Below are positions 49,879 to 58,793 of a stretch of 64,000 bases of DNA, in pieces (within the stretch, counting starts at the first letter, position 1; the number at the start of each line of letters is the position of its first letter). Origin of the DNA: Saccharopolyspora kobensis (GTDB lineage Bacteria > Actinomycetota > Actinomycetes > Mycobacteriales > Pseudonocardiaceae); the NCBI RefSeq assembly GCF_900108315.1, contig NZ_FNVB01000004.1:1-64000 (forward strand), given 5' to 3'. The notes beneath the pieces are model-generated. The model was not told where the DNA came from and did no database searches. It was given only the letters and a program-made list of their open reading frames with translations. The translations under genes were made by a program, and so were the position numbers.

Positions 49879-52428
49879 GTGAGAGCCGTCCACCGTTTCA
49901 CCGTGCGCGCCCACCTGCCCGAGCCGTTGAGCGCCCTCGGCACGTTGGCGACCAACCTCCGCTGGGCCTGGCACCCGCCGACGCAGGACCTGTTCGCGGC
50001 GGTAGATCCGCGGGTGTGGTCGGCGGTCGGCGGTGACCCGCTGCGCCTGCTCGCCGAGGTGCCCGCCGACCGGCTGCGGCAGCTGGCCGGTGACGAGGAC
50101 TTCCTGGCCCGCACCCGCGCCGTCGCCGACGACCTGCGCCGCTACCGCACGGTGCCGCGCTGGTACCAGCAGCGGCAGGACGAGGGCGCCGCGCTGCCCG
50201 ACTCCATCGCGTACTTCTCCATGGAGTTCGGCCTCACCGAGGCGCTGCCGAACTACTCCGGTGGTCTCGGCGTGCTCGCCGGAGATCACCTGAAGGCCGC
50301 CTCCGACCTGGGCGTTCCGCTGATCGGCGTGGGGCTGCTGTACCGGTCGGGCTACTTCCGGCAGTCGCTGTCCGCCGAGGGCTGGCAGGTCGAGCACTAC
50401 CCGGTGCTGGATCCGCGCGGCCTGCCGCTGGAGATGCTGACGGCCGAGTCCGGTGAGCCGGTGCTGGTGCGGGTGGCGATGCCCGCCGGGCGCACCCTGC
50501 ACGCCCGGATCTGGAAGGCGCAGGTCGGCCGGGTGCCGCTGCTGCTGCTGGACAGCGACCTGCCGGAGAACGACGACGACCTGCGCAGCACCACCGACCG
50601 GCTCTACGGCGGCGACGCCGAGCACCGCATCCGCCAGGAGATCCTGGCCGGCATCGGCGGCATGCGCGCGGTCCGCGCCTACTGCGCGCTGACCGGGCAC
50701 CCGCAGCCCGAGGTGTTCCACACCAACGAGGGCCACGCCGGGTTCCTCAGCCTGGAGCGGGTGCGGGAGCTGCAGGAGGAGCCGGGGCTGCAGTTCGACC
50801 AGGCGGTGGCGGCGGTGCGCGCCGGGACGGTGTTCACCACGCACACCCCGGTGCCGGCCGGCATCGACCGGTTCCCGGTGGATCTGGTGCGGCACTACTT
50901 CGGCGACGGTTCCGCGCAGGCGCTGCTGCCCGGCGTGCCGACCGATCGGGTGCTGGCCATGGGAGCCGAGGACAACCCCGGCATGTTCAACATGGCGCAC
51001 ATGGGGTTGCGGCTCGCGCAGCGCGCCAACGGCGTTTCGGAGCTGCACGGCGAGGTCATCCGCAAGATGTTCCGCGGGCTGTGGCCGGGCTTCGGGCTGG
51101 AGGAGGTCCCGATCAGCTCGGTGACCAACGGCGTGCACGGGCCGACCTGGTCGGCGCGGGAGCTGGGCAAGCTGCTCGGCGAGTCCGAGATGGACAGCGG
51201 GGCCGGGCTGCGCGGCATGGAACCGGTGAGCGATTCGCTGCTGTGGGAGCTGCGCTGCTCGCTGCGCCAGCGGCTGGTCGACGAGGTGCGCCGCAGGTTG
51301 CGCGCCGCGTGGTTGCGGCGCGGTGCGTCGGACCTGGAACTCGGCTGGTGCGATTCGGTCTTCGACCCGGACGTGCTGACCATCGGTTTCGCCCGCCGAG
51401 TGCCGACCTACAAGCGCGCGACGCTGATGCTGCGCGACACCGACCGGCTGCGCGAGCTGCTGCTCGACGCCGACCGCCCGGTGCAGATCGTGGTGGCGGG
51501 CAAGTCGCACCCGGCCGACGAGGGCGGCAAGGCGATGATCCAGCGGATCGTGAAGTTCGCGGATCAGGCCGACGTGCGGCACCGCATCGCGTTCCTGCCC
51601 GACTACGACATGTCCCTGGCCCGCTACCTGGTGTCCGGTTGCGACGTGTGGCTGAGCAACCCGGTGCGGCCGCTGGAGGCCTGCGGCACGTCGGGGATGA
51701 AGGCGGCGCTCAACGGCGGGCTGAACCTGTCGGTGCGCGACGGCTGGTGGGACGAGATGTACGACGGGCACAACGGCTGGGCGATCCCCAACGCCGACGG
51801 TGTCAGCGATCCCAACCGGCGCGACGACCTGGAATCCGCGGCGCTGTACGAGCTGATCTCCGAGCACGTGGCACCGATGTTCTACGAGCGCAACACCGAC
51901 GGCGTGCCGGGCAAGTGGATGTCGATGGTGCGCCACACCCTGGCCACGCTCGGCCCGCGGGTGCAGGCGTCCCGGATGATCCGCGAGTACGTCGACCACC
52001 ACTACGCCCCGGCCGCCCGGTCGATGCGCGCCATGACCGCCGACGACTTCCGCGGGGCGCGGGAGATCGCCGACTACCGGGCGCGGCTGCAGGCGGCGTG
52101 GACCTGGGTCCGGGTCAGCGACACCGAGATGTCGGTGGACGACGGGACGCCGCTGCTCGGCGGGCAGGTGACGGTGCGGGCCAGGGTCGACCTGGCCGGT
52201 CTGGACCCGTCCGATGTGGACGTCGAGGTGGTGGTGGGCCGGGTCGACGACTCCGACGTGCTGCACGACTTCATCGCGGAGTCGATGAGCCCGGTCGCCG
52301 ACGGCCGCTACGAGGCGACGGTGACGCTGCCGCACGCCGGGCCGGCCGGCTACACGGTCCGGGTGCTGCCGCGGCACCCGCTGCTGTCCGGGCCGGCCGA
52401 ACTCGGCAAGGTCGTCCTCGCCGGTTGA
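49879..52428 (+). CDS. glgP: Alpha-glucan (glycogen/maltodextrin) phosphorylase
   Basis: An 849-residue GT35 phosphorylase that releases glucose 1-phosphate from alpha-1,4-glucan. Visible are YFSMEFGLTEALPNYSGGLG near the start, HTNEGHAGFLSLER, VTNGVHGPTW, RRVPTYKRA and the pyridoxal-phosphate site GTSGMKAALNG. This is the short actinobacterial type of the enzyme with a C-terminal domain of unknown role. The GTG at 49879 lies 8 bases after TATGGT (49865-49870), which suggests a leaderless transcript; earlier in-frame codons overlap the divergent gene start. Confidence 0.92.
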   Translation: MRAVHRFTVRAHLPEPLSALGTLATNLRWAWHPPTQDLFAAVDPRVWSAVGGDPLRLLAEVPADRLRQLAGDEDFLARTRAVADDLRRYRTVPRWYQQRQDEGAALPDSIAYFSMEFGLTEALPNYSGGLGVLAGDHLKAASDLGVPLIGVGLLYRSGYFRQSLSAEGWQVEHYPVLDPRGLPLEMLTAESGEPVLVRVAMPAGRTLHARIWKAQVGRVPLLLLDSDLPENDDDLRSTTDRLYGGDAEHRIRQEILAGIGGMRAVRAYCALTGHPQPEVFHTNEGHAGFLSLERVRELQEEPGLQFDQAVAAVRAGTVFTTHTPVPAGIDRFPVDLVRHYFGDGSAQALLPGVPTDRVLAMGAEDNPGMFNMAHMGLRLAQRANGVSELHGEVIRKMFRGLWPGFGLEEVPISSVTNGVHGPTWSARELGKLLGESEMDSGAGLRGMEPVSDSLLWELRCSLRQRLVDEVRRRLRAAWLRRGASDLELGWCDSVFDPDVLTIGFARRVPTYKRATLMLRDTDRLRELLLDADRPVQIVVAGKSHPADEGGKAMIQRIVKFADQADVRHRIAFLPDYDMSLARYLVSGCDVWLSNPVRPLEACGTSGMKAALNGGLNLSVRDGWWDEMYDGHNGWAIPNADGVSDPNRRDDLESAALYELISEHVAPMFYERNTDGVPGKWMSMVRHTLATLGPRVQASRMIREYVDHHYAPAARSMRAMTADDFRGAREIADYRARLQAAWTWVRVSDTEMSVDDGTPLLGGQVTVRARVDLAGLDPSDVDVEVVVGRVDDSDVLHDFIAESMSPVADGRYEATVTLPHAGPAGYTVRVLPRHPLLSGPAELGKVVLAG

Positions 52429-52429
52429 C

Positions 52430-52473
52430 CCGTGAGCGGTTCGGGGCGCCCCAGCACCCCGAAACGCTCACGG
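52430..52473. terminator. Bidirectional terminator hairpin
   Basis: A stem of CCGTGAGCG and TTCGGGG with their complements (one internal mismatch) and a 10-base loop lies 1 base after the glgP stop and 3 bases before the stop of the convergent exporter gene. Confidence 0.85.
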
Positions 52474-52476
52474 GGA

Positions 52477-53667
52477 TCAGACCGCGGCGTGGGTGCGCTG
52501 CGCGGTGCTGGGCTGCGCGGTCCGGTGCTGCAGGTAGCCCGCCCACCCTGCGGTGAGCAGGGCTGCCGCACCGATCGCGGCGCCGACCCAGGCCACCGAG
52601 GCGAAGCCGAGTCCTGCGCTGATGGCCAGGCCGCCCAGCATCGGCGCGAGGGTGTTGCCGACGTTGAAGGCCGAGGTGTTGCCGGCGCCGACCAGCGTCG
52701 GCGCACCCGGCGCGAGGGCGAACACCCTGGATTGCAGGGCCGGGTTGGTGACGAATCCGCTCACGCCCAGGGCGAAGACGAGCGCGGTGGTGATCAGCAC
52801 GTTGTCCCCGGCCACCGCGAGCAGCGCGGAAGCCAGCACCAGGACGCTCAGCCCGAACAGCAGGGTGCGGATCGGGTGCGCCTGCGCCGTCCGGCCGCCG
52901 ATCGACATGCCGAGCAGACCGCCCGCGCCGAACAGCGCCAGCTGAGCCGGGACCCACTGCGCGGACAGCCCGGTCACCCCGGTCAGCAGTGGCGCGAGGT
53001 AGCTGAAGGTGACGATGACCGAGCCGAAGGTCAGCGCGGTGACCATGTAGGACAACCACAGCTGCGGTCGGGCCATCGCGCGCAGTTCGGCTGCGGTGCT
53101 GCGCGTTTCGCCTCGTGCTTCAGCGCTCTCGCGGACCGTGAGCAGTGAGCAGACGAGGCTGACCGCGGTCAGCGCGGCGACTGCCCAGAACACCGCGCGC
53201 CAGCCGGTGAACTGGCTGAGGACGGTGCCGGCGGGCACGCCGACGATGGTGGCCAGCGTCAGCCCGCTGGCGATGACCGCGACCGCCCGGCTCCGGGCGT
53301 CCGGTGCGACGAGCCCCACCCCGGTCGCCACCGCCACGGCCCAGAAGCCGGCGTAGGACACCGCGCTGATGATGCGGGTGGCGAACAGGACCCAGTAGCC
53401 CGGGGCGAGCGCGCCCACGACGTGCGCGCCGATGAAGACGAGCTGCAGCGCCACCAGCGCGGTCCGGCGCGGCCAGCGCATCGTGGCGATGGCCAGCAGC
53501 GGGGCGCCGACGACCATGCCGACGGCGAAGGCGGAGATCAGCAGGCCTGCGTCCGGGATGGAGACCCGCAGGTCGGAGGCTATGTCGGGGAGCAGTCCGG
53601 AGAGCATGAACTCCGAGGTGCCCTGGGTGAATATGCCCAGCCCCAGGACGTAGATGGCGAGCGGCAC
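52477..53667 (-). CDS. MFS drug exporter, Cmx/CmrA-like
   Basis: A 396-residue twelve-helix exporter of the drug:proton antiporter family. The opening LAIYVLGLGIFTQGTSEFML and the loop MRWPRRTALV are close to the Cmx/CmrA chloramphenicol-exporter group of actinobacteria, so chloramphenicol or a similar drug is possible. The GTG at 53667 has GGAGGT upstream; a longer frame to 53703 would overlap the operator region. It is divergent from a TetR gene that probably represses it. Confidence 0.82.
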   Translation of the reverse strand: MPLAIYVLGLGIFTQGTSEFMLSGLLPDIASDLRVSIPDAGLLISAFAVGMVVGAPLLAIATMRWPRRTALVALQLVFIGAHVVGALAPGYWVLFATRIISAVSYAGFWAVAVATGVGLVAPDARSRAVAVIASGLTLATIVGVPAGTVLSQFTGWRAVFWAVAALTAVSLVCSLLTVRESAEARGETRSTAAELRAMARPQLWLSYMVTALTFGSVIVTFSYLAPLLTGVTGLSAQWVPAQLALFGAGGLLGMSIGGRTAQAHPIRTLLFGLSVLVLASALLAVAGDNVLITTALVFALGVSGFVTNPALQSRVFALAPGAPTLVGAGNTSAFNVGNTLAPMLGGLAISAGLGFASVAWVGAAIGAAALLTAGWAGYLQHRTAQPSTAQRTHAAV

Positions 53668-53717
53668 GGGACCTCCAGCTCGGTGTCGATCAGTTGCGGG
53701 CACCGACGCTAGCAGCG

Positions 53718-53768
53718 TTTTGAAGCGTACGATTCAAAATGTGAGGTTTTCGTCCAACCGCTTCAAAA
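53718..53768. promoter_or_regulatory. TetR operator between exporter and repressor genes
   Basis: TTTTGAA and TTCAAAA (53718-53739) form a palindrome with an 8-base centre GCGTACGA, and a further TTCAAAA half-site lies at about 53761-53767. This AT-rich motif is the only one of its kind in the intergenic region. Confidence 0.7.
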
Positions 53769-53784
53769 CGGCTAGGATGGCGGT

Positions 53785-54375
53785 ATGGCCAGGCCGCGGA
53801 AGTTCGACGAAGCCCGCGTCATCGACGCGGCGATGGACACCTTCTGGCGCCGCGGGTACGAGGCGACCTCCACCCGCGACCTCAGCGAGACGACCGAGCT
53901 CGGCCCGTCCAGCCTCTACAACGCCTTCGGCGACAAGCGCGGGCTCTACCTGCGCAGCCTGCGCAAGTACCAGGAGACGGCCACGGTCGAGCAGGTGGCG
54001 CTGCTGCGCGCACCCGGGCCGGTCGCGGACCGGCTGCGGAACCTGCTGACCACCGGCATCGACACCGACCTCTCCGGCGCCGACCGGCCGGGCTGCTTCG
54101 CCATCAACGCCGCCATCGAGCGCGCCGCGGGCGACCCGGACGTCCGCGAAGAGGTGCGGCGGAACTTCGCGACGGTGGAGGAAGCGTTGCGCGAAGTCCT
54201 CGCGGAAGGCCAGCGGTCCGGTGAGATCGACCCGGACCGCAGCGCGGAAGTCCTGGCCCGCCAGGTGCTCAGCACGTACTACGGCCTGCGGGTGCTGGCC
54301 AGGGTCCAGCCGGACCGCGCGGCGTTGCTGGACGTGGTGGACAACCTCATCGAATCCTGCGCGACGGCCCGGTGA
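53785..54375 (+). CDS. TetR-family regulator of the divergent exporter
   Basis: A 196-residue repressor. The helix-turn-helix is VIDAAMDTFWRRGYEATSTRD with recognition residues LGPSSLYNAFGDKRGLY, typical of the AcrR/NemR-like group. The conserved CFAINA in the C-terminal domain contains a Cys that could sense electrophiles, as in NemR-type proteins. TAGGAT (53773-53778) ends 6 bases before the ATG, so the mRNA is probably leaderless. Its stop overlaps the start of the NUDIX gene (GTGA). Confidence 0.87.
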   Translation: MARPRKFDEARVIDAAMDTFWRRGYEATSTRDLSETTELGPSSLYNAFGDKRGLYLRSLRKYQETATVEQVALLRAPGPVADRLRNLLTTGIDTDLSGADRPGCFAINAAIERAAGDPDVREEVRRNFATVEEALREVLAEGQRSGEIDPDRSAEVLARQVLSTYYGLRVLARVQPDRAALLDVVDNLIESCATAR

Positions 54376-54812
54376 ACGGTCCAGCGGCCAGGGTGCGCGT
54401 CGCCGTCTACGTGACGCGAGCAGCACCCGATGGCGCGGAGCTCCTCGTGTTCGAGCACCGCGACGCGCCTGAAGCCGGGACGCAGATCCCGGCGGGCGGA
54501 GCGCGCACCGGCGAGCTGCTGACCGAAGCGGCGCGCCGGGAAGTCGCCGAAGAGACGGGAGCGGAAGTCGAGCCGGGAACGGCACTCGCCGTGCGGCAGA
54601 GCCCGCACCCGCACACCGGGGAGCCGCGGGTCACGGTGTTCTTCCACGCTCGGACGTCCGCTGTGCGCGACGCCTGGGTGCACGAGGCCGTGAGCGGGGA
54701 CGGCGACGACGGGATGGCCTTCCGGTGCCACTTCATCCCGCTGGTGCGGGCGGCAGACCTGCTGGCCGACGACCAGGGCGAGTGCCTCCACCTGCTGGAA
54801 GGCGTCCTGTGA
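54372..54812 (+). CDS. NUDIX hydrolase
   Basis: A 146-residue NUDIX-fold pyrophosphohydrolase. The Nudix box is GGARTGELLTEAARREVAEE followed by TG, with the metal-binding EE pair. Substrates are nucleoside diphosphates linked to another group; the exact one is unknown. The GTG start overlaps the TetR stop, so the two are probably co-translated. It ends 1 base before the stop of the convergent GlxA-like gene. Confidence 0.85.
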   Translation: MNGPAARVRVAVYVTRAAPDGAELLVFEHRDAPEAGTQIPAGGARTGELLTEAARREVAEETGAEVEPGTALAVRQSPHPHTGEPRVTVFFHARTSAVRDAWVHEAVSGDGDDGMAFRCHFIPLVRAADLLADDQGECLHLLEGVL

Positions 54813-54813
54813 G

Positions 54814-55752
54814 TCAGACACCGGCCCGGAAGGTGCGGCGGTAGGCCAGCGGAGCGACGCCGATCGCGGCGTTGAGGTGCTGGCGCAGCGAGGCCGCCGT
54901 GGCGAAGCCGACCTGCGCGGCGATCTCGTCGATCGGCAGGTCGCTGGACTCCAGCAGGTGGCGGGCCCGGGCGACGCGCTGCTGGGTGAGCCACCGGCCC
55001 GGGCTGACCCCGACCTCATCGCGGAACCGGCGGGCGAAGGTGCGGCCGCTCATCCGCGCGTGCTCGGCGAGATCGGCGAGCGACAGCGGCAGCTGCAGGT
55101 TCGCGAGCGCCCAGGTGCGGGTCGCGGCGGTGCTCGATTCCGCGGGATCGGGCACCGGGCGCTCGATGTACTGGGCCTGGCCGCCTTCCCGCCACGCCGG
55201 CACGACGCACGTGCGGGCCACCTGGTTGGCGACCTCGCTGCCGTGGTCGTTGCGCACGACGTGCAGGCACACGTCCACACCCGAGGCGGCGCCCGCCGAG
55301 GTCAGCACGTCGCCGTCGTCGACGAACAGCACGTCCGGATCCAGCCGGACGGCGGGGAAGAGGCGGCGGAACAGGTCCGTCAGCCGCCAGTGCGTGGTCG
55401 CCGGGCGGCCGTCGAGCATTCCCGCCGCCGCGAGGGCGAAGGCGCCCGTGCAGATCGACACGATTCGGGTGCCCGGCCGGATCAGCGCGAGCGCGTCGGT
55501 CACCGGCTGCGGGAGCTCGGCGACGAGCAGGGACATGTCGTACGGCGGGATCACCACGGTGTCGGCGGTGCGCAGCAGATCCGGGCCGTGCTCGACGGTG
55601 ATCGCGAAGTCGGCATCGCTGCGCACCGGCCCGCCGTCGACGGAGCAGGTGAGGACCTCGTAGCGGCCTTCGGCGCTGCCGAACACGCGCTGCGGAACGC
55701 CGAGCTCGAACGGGTACACGCCGTCGAGCGCCAGCACCACGACTCGATGCAT
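54814..55752 (-). CDS. GlxA-like regulator (DJ-1/PfpI + AraC helix-turn-helix)
   Basis: A 312-residue regulator. The N-terminal DJ-1/PfpI-like domain has the nucleophile-elbow-like SICTGAFALAAAG with a Cys. The C-terminal AraC-type double helix-turn-helix contains LADLAEHARMSGRTFARRF and IDEIAAQVGFATAASLRQH. The N-terminal domain probably senses a small molecule. It is divergent from a quinone-oxidoreductase gene, with a palindrome between them that could be its operator. Confidence 0.87.
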   Translation of the reverse strand: MHRVVVLALDGVYPFELGVPQRVFGSAEGRYEVLTCSVDGGPVRSDADFAITVEHGPDLLRTADTVVIPPYDMSLLVAELPQPVTDALALIRPGTRIVSICTGAFALAAAGMLDGRPATTHWRLTDLFRRLFPAVRLDPDVLFVDDGDVLTSAGAASGVDVCLHVVRNDHGSEVANQVARTCVVPAWREGGQAQYIERPVPDPAESSTAATRTWALANLQLPLSLADLAEHARMSGRTFARRFRDEVGVSPGRWLTQQRVARARHLLESSDLPIDEIAAQVGFATAASLRQHLNAAIGVAPLAYRRTFRAGV

Positions 55753-55772
55753 GGCACGATCCTATCGAATGT

Positions 55773-55786
55773 TGGCATTCATGCCA
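55773..55786. promoter_or_regulatory. Palindromic operator between GlxA-like and oxidoreductase genes
   Basis: TGGCAT and ATGCCA form a perfect inverted repeat with a 2-base centre. It lies 20 bases from the GlxA-like start and 35 bases from the oxidoreductase start. Confidence 0.6.
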
Positions 55787-55821
55787 TTTCGCGGCGGGTG
55801 CGGATGCGGCAGGCTCGAAGC

Positions 55822-56766
55822 ATGAGCAAAACGATGCGCGCGATCAGCCAGGACGAACTCGGCGGCCCGGAGGTGCTGCGCGAGGTGGAGCTGCCGCGCC
55901 CCGAGCCCGGTCCGAGCGAGGTACTCGTCCGGGTGCGCGCGGCCGGGCTCAACCCGACCGACTGGAAGCACCGCGCACAGCAGCTGTTCCTCGGCAAACC
56001 GCCGTACGTGCTGGGCTGGGACGTCTCCGGCGTGGTGGAGGCCGTCAGCCCCGGAGTCACCCTGCACAAGCCGGGCGACGAGGTCTTCGGCATGCTGCCC
56101 TACCCGCACGGCGTCGGCTCGCACGCCGAGTACGTCACCGGGCCGGCACGCGCGTTCGTCCCGAAACCGTCCGAAGTGGACCACGTGCAGGCGGGCGCGA
56201 TCCCGCTGGCGGCCCTGACCGCCTGGCAGGCGCTGGTGGACACCGCGCAGGTGCGGGCCGGGCAGCGGGTGCTGATCCAGGCCGCCGCAGGTGGCGTCGG
56301 GCACCTGGCCGTGCAGATCGCCAAAGCCCGCGGCGCGCACGTGATCGGCACGGCGAGCGCGGGCAAGCACGAGTTCCTGCGCGGCCTGGGCGCCGACGAG
56401 CTGATCGACTACCGGGAGGTCGACTTCGCCGACGCGGTCAGCGACGTCGACGTGGTGCTGGACACCATCGCGGGCGACTACCGCAGCAGGTCGCTGCGCA
56501 CCCTCCGGCCCGGCGGACTGCTCGTCTCCATCCTCCCCTACGCCGGGGAGCAGCTGGCGGCCGAAGCCGAGGAACTGGGCGTGCGCGCCGAAATCCTGCT
56601 CGTCGAAGCCGATCAGGCGGGCATGCGCGCCATCGCCGACCTCGTGGCGACGGGGCGGTTGCGCGCCGAGATCGCCGGGACCTTCCCGCTCGCGGAAGCG
56701 GCCAAGGCGCACGCGCTGGGCGAAACCAACCGCACCGCCGGGAAGCTCGTCCTGACCGTCGACTGA
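55822..56766 (+). CDS. Zinc-free quinone oxidoreductase (MDR superfamily)
   Basis: A 314-residue NADPH-dependent oxidoreductase of the medium-chain dehydrogenase group. It has AGLNPTDWKHRAQQ, GWDVSGVV and the nucleotide-binding LIQAAAGGVGHLAVQ. The zinc-binding cysteines of alcohol dehydrogenases are absent, as in quinone reductases. It may reduce quinones or alpha,beta-unsaturated carbonyls. The ATG at 55822 or the in-frame ATG at 55834 could be the start. The divergent GlxA-like regulator is its likely controller. Confidence 0.87.
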   Translation: MSKTMRAISQDELGGPEVLREVELPRPEPGPSEVLVRVRAAGLNPTDWKHRAQQLFLGKPPYVLGWDVSGVVEAVSPGVTLHKPGDEVFGMLPYPHGVGSHAEYVTGPARAFVPKPSEVDHVQAGAIPLAALTAWQALVDTAQVRAGQRVLIQAAAGGVGHLAVQIAKARGAHVIGTASAGKHEFLRGLGADELIDYREVDFADAVSDVDVVLDTIAGDYRSRSLRTLRPGGLLVSILPYAGEQLAAEAEELGVRAEILLVEADQAGMRAIADLVATGRLRAEIAGTFPLAEAAKAHALGETNRTAGKLVLTVD

Positions 56767-56767
56767 G

Positions 56768-57928
56768 TCACGCCACGGAAAGCCGTTGGCGGGTTTCGGT
56801 GACGCGCGGCGACCACGGGGCCAGCTCCTCGGCCTTGCCCAGCGCCTCTCGCGCGGAGGCGTTGTCGTGGCAGGCCATGTGCGCGCGGGCCAGCGTGACC
56901 AGGTCGTCGGCGCGGGAGAGCGGCGTGTGGTTGTAGTCCGCGCCGGTCTGCGCGAGGCGCACGGCGGACTCCGGATCGCCCTCGATCAGCGCCAGCAACG
57001 CGTTGCTGCCGCTGAGCTCGAACTCGGGGTAGCCGAGCTTGACGGCGTCCTCCAACGCCTTCTTCGCGGTCGGCAGCAGGGATTCGGCCGGCAGCTGACC
57101 GGCCTCGACGGCCTTGAAACCGAGACCCGCCAACCCGGCGAGCAGGTAGGACATCTTGCGCGGCGGGAGATCACCGTTCTCCGACAGGTACTTGAGCAGC
57201 AGCAGAACCCCGGGCGCGTACTCGCCACGCGCCTCCAGCACGGACACCTGGCACGACATCGTGGCGTTGAGCCCGGGGTGCTTCTCAGCGAGCTCGTCGG
57301 CGTAGGACTGCGCCTGATCGATCTCCCCGCGACGCAACGCCTCGTAGGCGCGAGCGGCCAGCGGCGCGGCGATGAACTCGGAGCGTTCCGCGCCGTCCAG
57401 GCGCGGCAGCGAGAAGAGCAGCCAACCGGTCGAAGTCGTCAGCGGAACCCGCTGCGGCCAGAGCTTGTAGAGCATCAGCGGCGTGACGGCCACGGTGAAC
57501 CCGCGCCAGAACGCCGAATCGGCCAGCAACCAGCCGCCGACGACCACCGCGACACCGAACACGGCCGACAAAAACCCGGCCAGCCAGCAGCGCAGGATCA
57601 CCGGCGACCGCCACGGGCCGATCTGGGCGCGCAGCGTGATCGGCAGCGCTCGCACCGTGAAGGTCACCCGCTTGGGAGTCCACGACGCGACTTCGCGCAT
57701 GGCGCCGAAGATCACGTGCCGCACCCGCAGGCCGAAGACGACGGCTCCGGCGATCAGCCCGAGCTGCGTGATCATCGGCAGCAGCACCACCCCGGCGAGA
57801 GCGCCGACCAACGCCACGGCGATCCCGGCGAAACCGGTGCCCGCGATCGCCTCGACGAGAGCGACGGCTACGGCTCCGGCGAACGCGGCCAGCACCCACG
57901 GGCGGAACAACAAACTCTGTGCTTGCAC
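56768..57928 (-). CDS. Polytopic membrane protein with a C-terminal TPR-like domain
   Basis: About 386 residues. Two strongly hydrophobic regions (FRPWVLAAFAGAVAVALVEA and the next 60 residues) and two more helices around residues 120-160 make the N-terminal half membrane-embedded. The C-terminal half is helical, with tetratricopeptide-like repeats (RRGEIDQAQSYADELAEKHP). I do not know the family or its function. The GTG at 57928 follows TACGCT (57938-57943) by 9 bases; an ATG at 57964 with a GAAAGGGG site is the alternative. Its stop lies 1 base after the oxidoreductase stop on the other strand. Confidence 0.7.
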   Translation of the reverse strand: MQAQSLLFRPWVLAAFAGAVAVALVEAIAGTGFAGIAVALVGALAGVVLLPMITQLGLIAGAVVFGLRVRHVIFGAMREVASWTPKRVTFTVRALPITLRAQIGPWRSPVILRCWLAGFLSAVFGVAVVVGGWLLADSAFWRGFTVAVTPLMLYKLWPQRVPLTTSTGWLLFSLPRLDGAERSEFIAAPLAARAYEALRRGEIDQAQSYADELAEKHPGLNATMSCQVSVLEARGEYAPGVLLLLKYLSENGDLPPRKMSYLLAGLAGLGFKAVEAGQLPAESLLPTAKKALEDAVKLGYPEFELSGSNALLALIEGDPESAVRLAQTGADYNHTPLSRADDLVTLARAHMACHDNASAREALGKAEELAPWSPRVTETRQRLSVA

Positions 57929-57998
57929 AAGGTCGGAAGCGTACGGGACGCCGCAGGTGCCCATACCCCTTTCGTGCAGGACCGCCCCGTCGACGCCT

Positions 57999-58259
57999 TG
58001 CGAGCATGGGAACTTTCCTGTCACACCGAGCCCGCCGGGGAGCGAGGAAGGGAACCTTCCTGCCGCTTCCCGACGTGTTCGCGGGCGAGGAAGGGAACCT
58101 TCCTGTCATCCCGGAGCAGTGCGAGCATGGGAACTTTCCTGTCATCCCGGAGTCGGTGACGGAGGGGATGGGAACTTTCCTGTCGCCGACATCGCGGCCC
58201 GCTACTGCGAGGATGGGAACCTTCCTGTCACAGATGGCAGGAAGGTTCCCATGCTCGCG
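57999..58259. repeat. Array of seven family A repeats (copies 24-30)
   Basis: Six minus-oriented copies start at 57999, 58041, 58084, 58120, 58161 and 58206, so the period is about 36-45 bases. They are followed by a plus-oriented copy at 58235-58259. Copies 25 and 26 have AGG in the GAGGAAGGG segment, copy 28 is degenerate at its left end, and the last two face each other to form a hairpin next to the rhodanese stop. The array fills the 344-base gap. Confidence 0.92.
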
Positions 58260-58272
58260 GTGCGCCGCCGGG

Positions 58273-58698
58273 TCAGTCGGCGGTGGTGACTGGGAGTCCA
58301 GCCGCCTTCCAGGCCCGGAAGCCACCGGCCAGATCGGTGGCTCGGCGCAGGCCGAGTTCCTTCGCCTGGGCCGCGGCGAGGCTGGAGGCGTAGCCCTCGT
58401 TGCACACGAGGACGACCGGGCGGTCCGGGTGCAGGCCGTCGAGGCGGTGGCCGCCGGACGGGTCCAGGCGCCATTCCAGGACGATGCGCTCGACCGTCAG
58501 CGCACCGGGGATCTCGCCTTCGGCGAGCCGGTCGGACTGCGGTCTGATGTCGATGATCAGGCCGCCGTCCCGCTGCAGCGTCAGGGCTTCTCGCGGTGAG
58601 ACCCGGGCCAGCTTCGCCCTGGATTCGGCCAGCAGGTGGTCGATGCCGAACGGGCCGGGCGTGATCTCCGCTCGGCGTTGGGCCGGGATGGTGGTCAC
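58273..58698 (-). CDS. Rhodanese-domain sulfurtransferase
   Basis: A 141-residue single rhodanese domain: IDIRPQSDRLAEGEIPGALT, then the active-site loop VCNEGYASSLAA with the persulfide-forming Cys, and a final GGFRAWKAAGLPV. It could accept sulfane sulfur or sulfite formed from cysteine oxidation. I use the GTG at 58698, which has GAGGCGG upstream. A longer in-frame start (ATG 58794) would overlap the stop of a 19-codon frame, but the added 32 codons have atypical base use. It is the last gene of the cysteine dioxygenase operon. Confidence 0.8.
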   Translation of the reverse strand: MTTIPAQRRAEITPGPFGIDHLLAESRAKLARVSPREALTLQRDGGLIIDIRPQSDRLAEGEIPGALTVERIVLEWRLDPSGGHRLDGLHPDRPVVLVCNEGYASSLAAAQAKELGLRRATDLAGGFRAWKAAGLPVTTAD

Positions 58699-58793
58699 TG
58701 GTCCGCCTCGCAGCCTCGTCTCTCCGGGTTTTTCAGTGGTGGTTGCGTCCGGGGTCGATCTCGCGTTGTGCGGTTTCTTGTGGCTGGGTTGCA

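Noticed and set aside
49777-52377. An 866-codon open frame on the minus strand
   Set aside because: It is fully antisense to glgP, which has clear family motifs.
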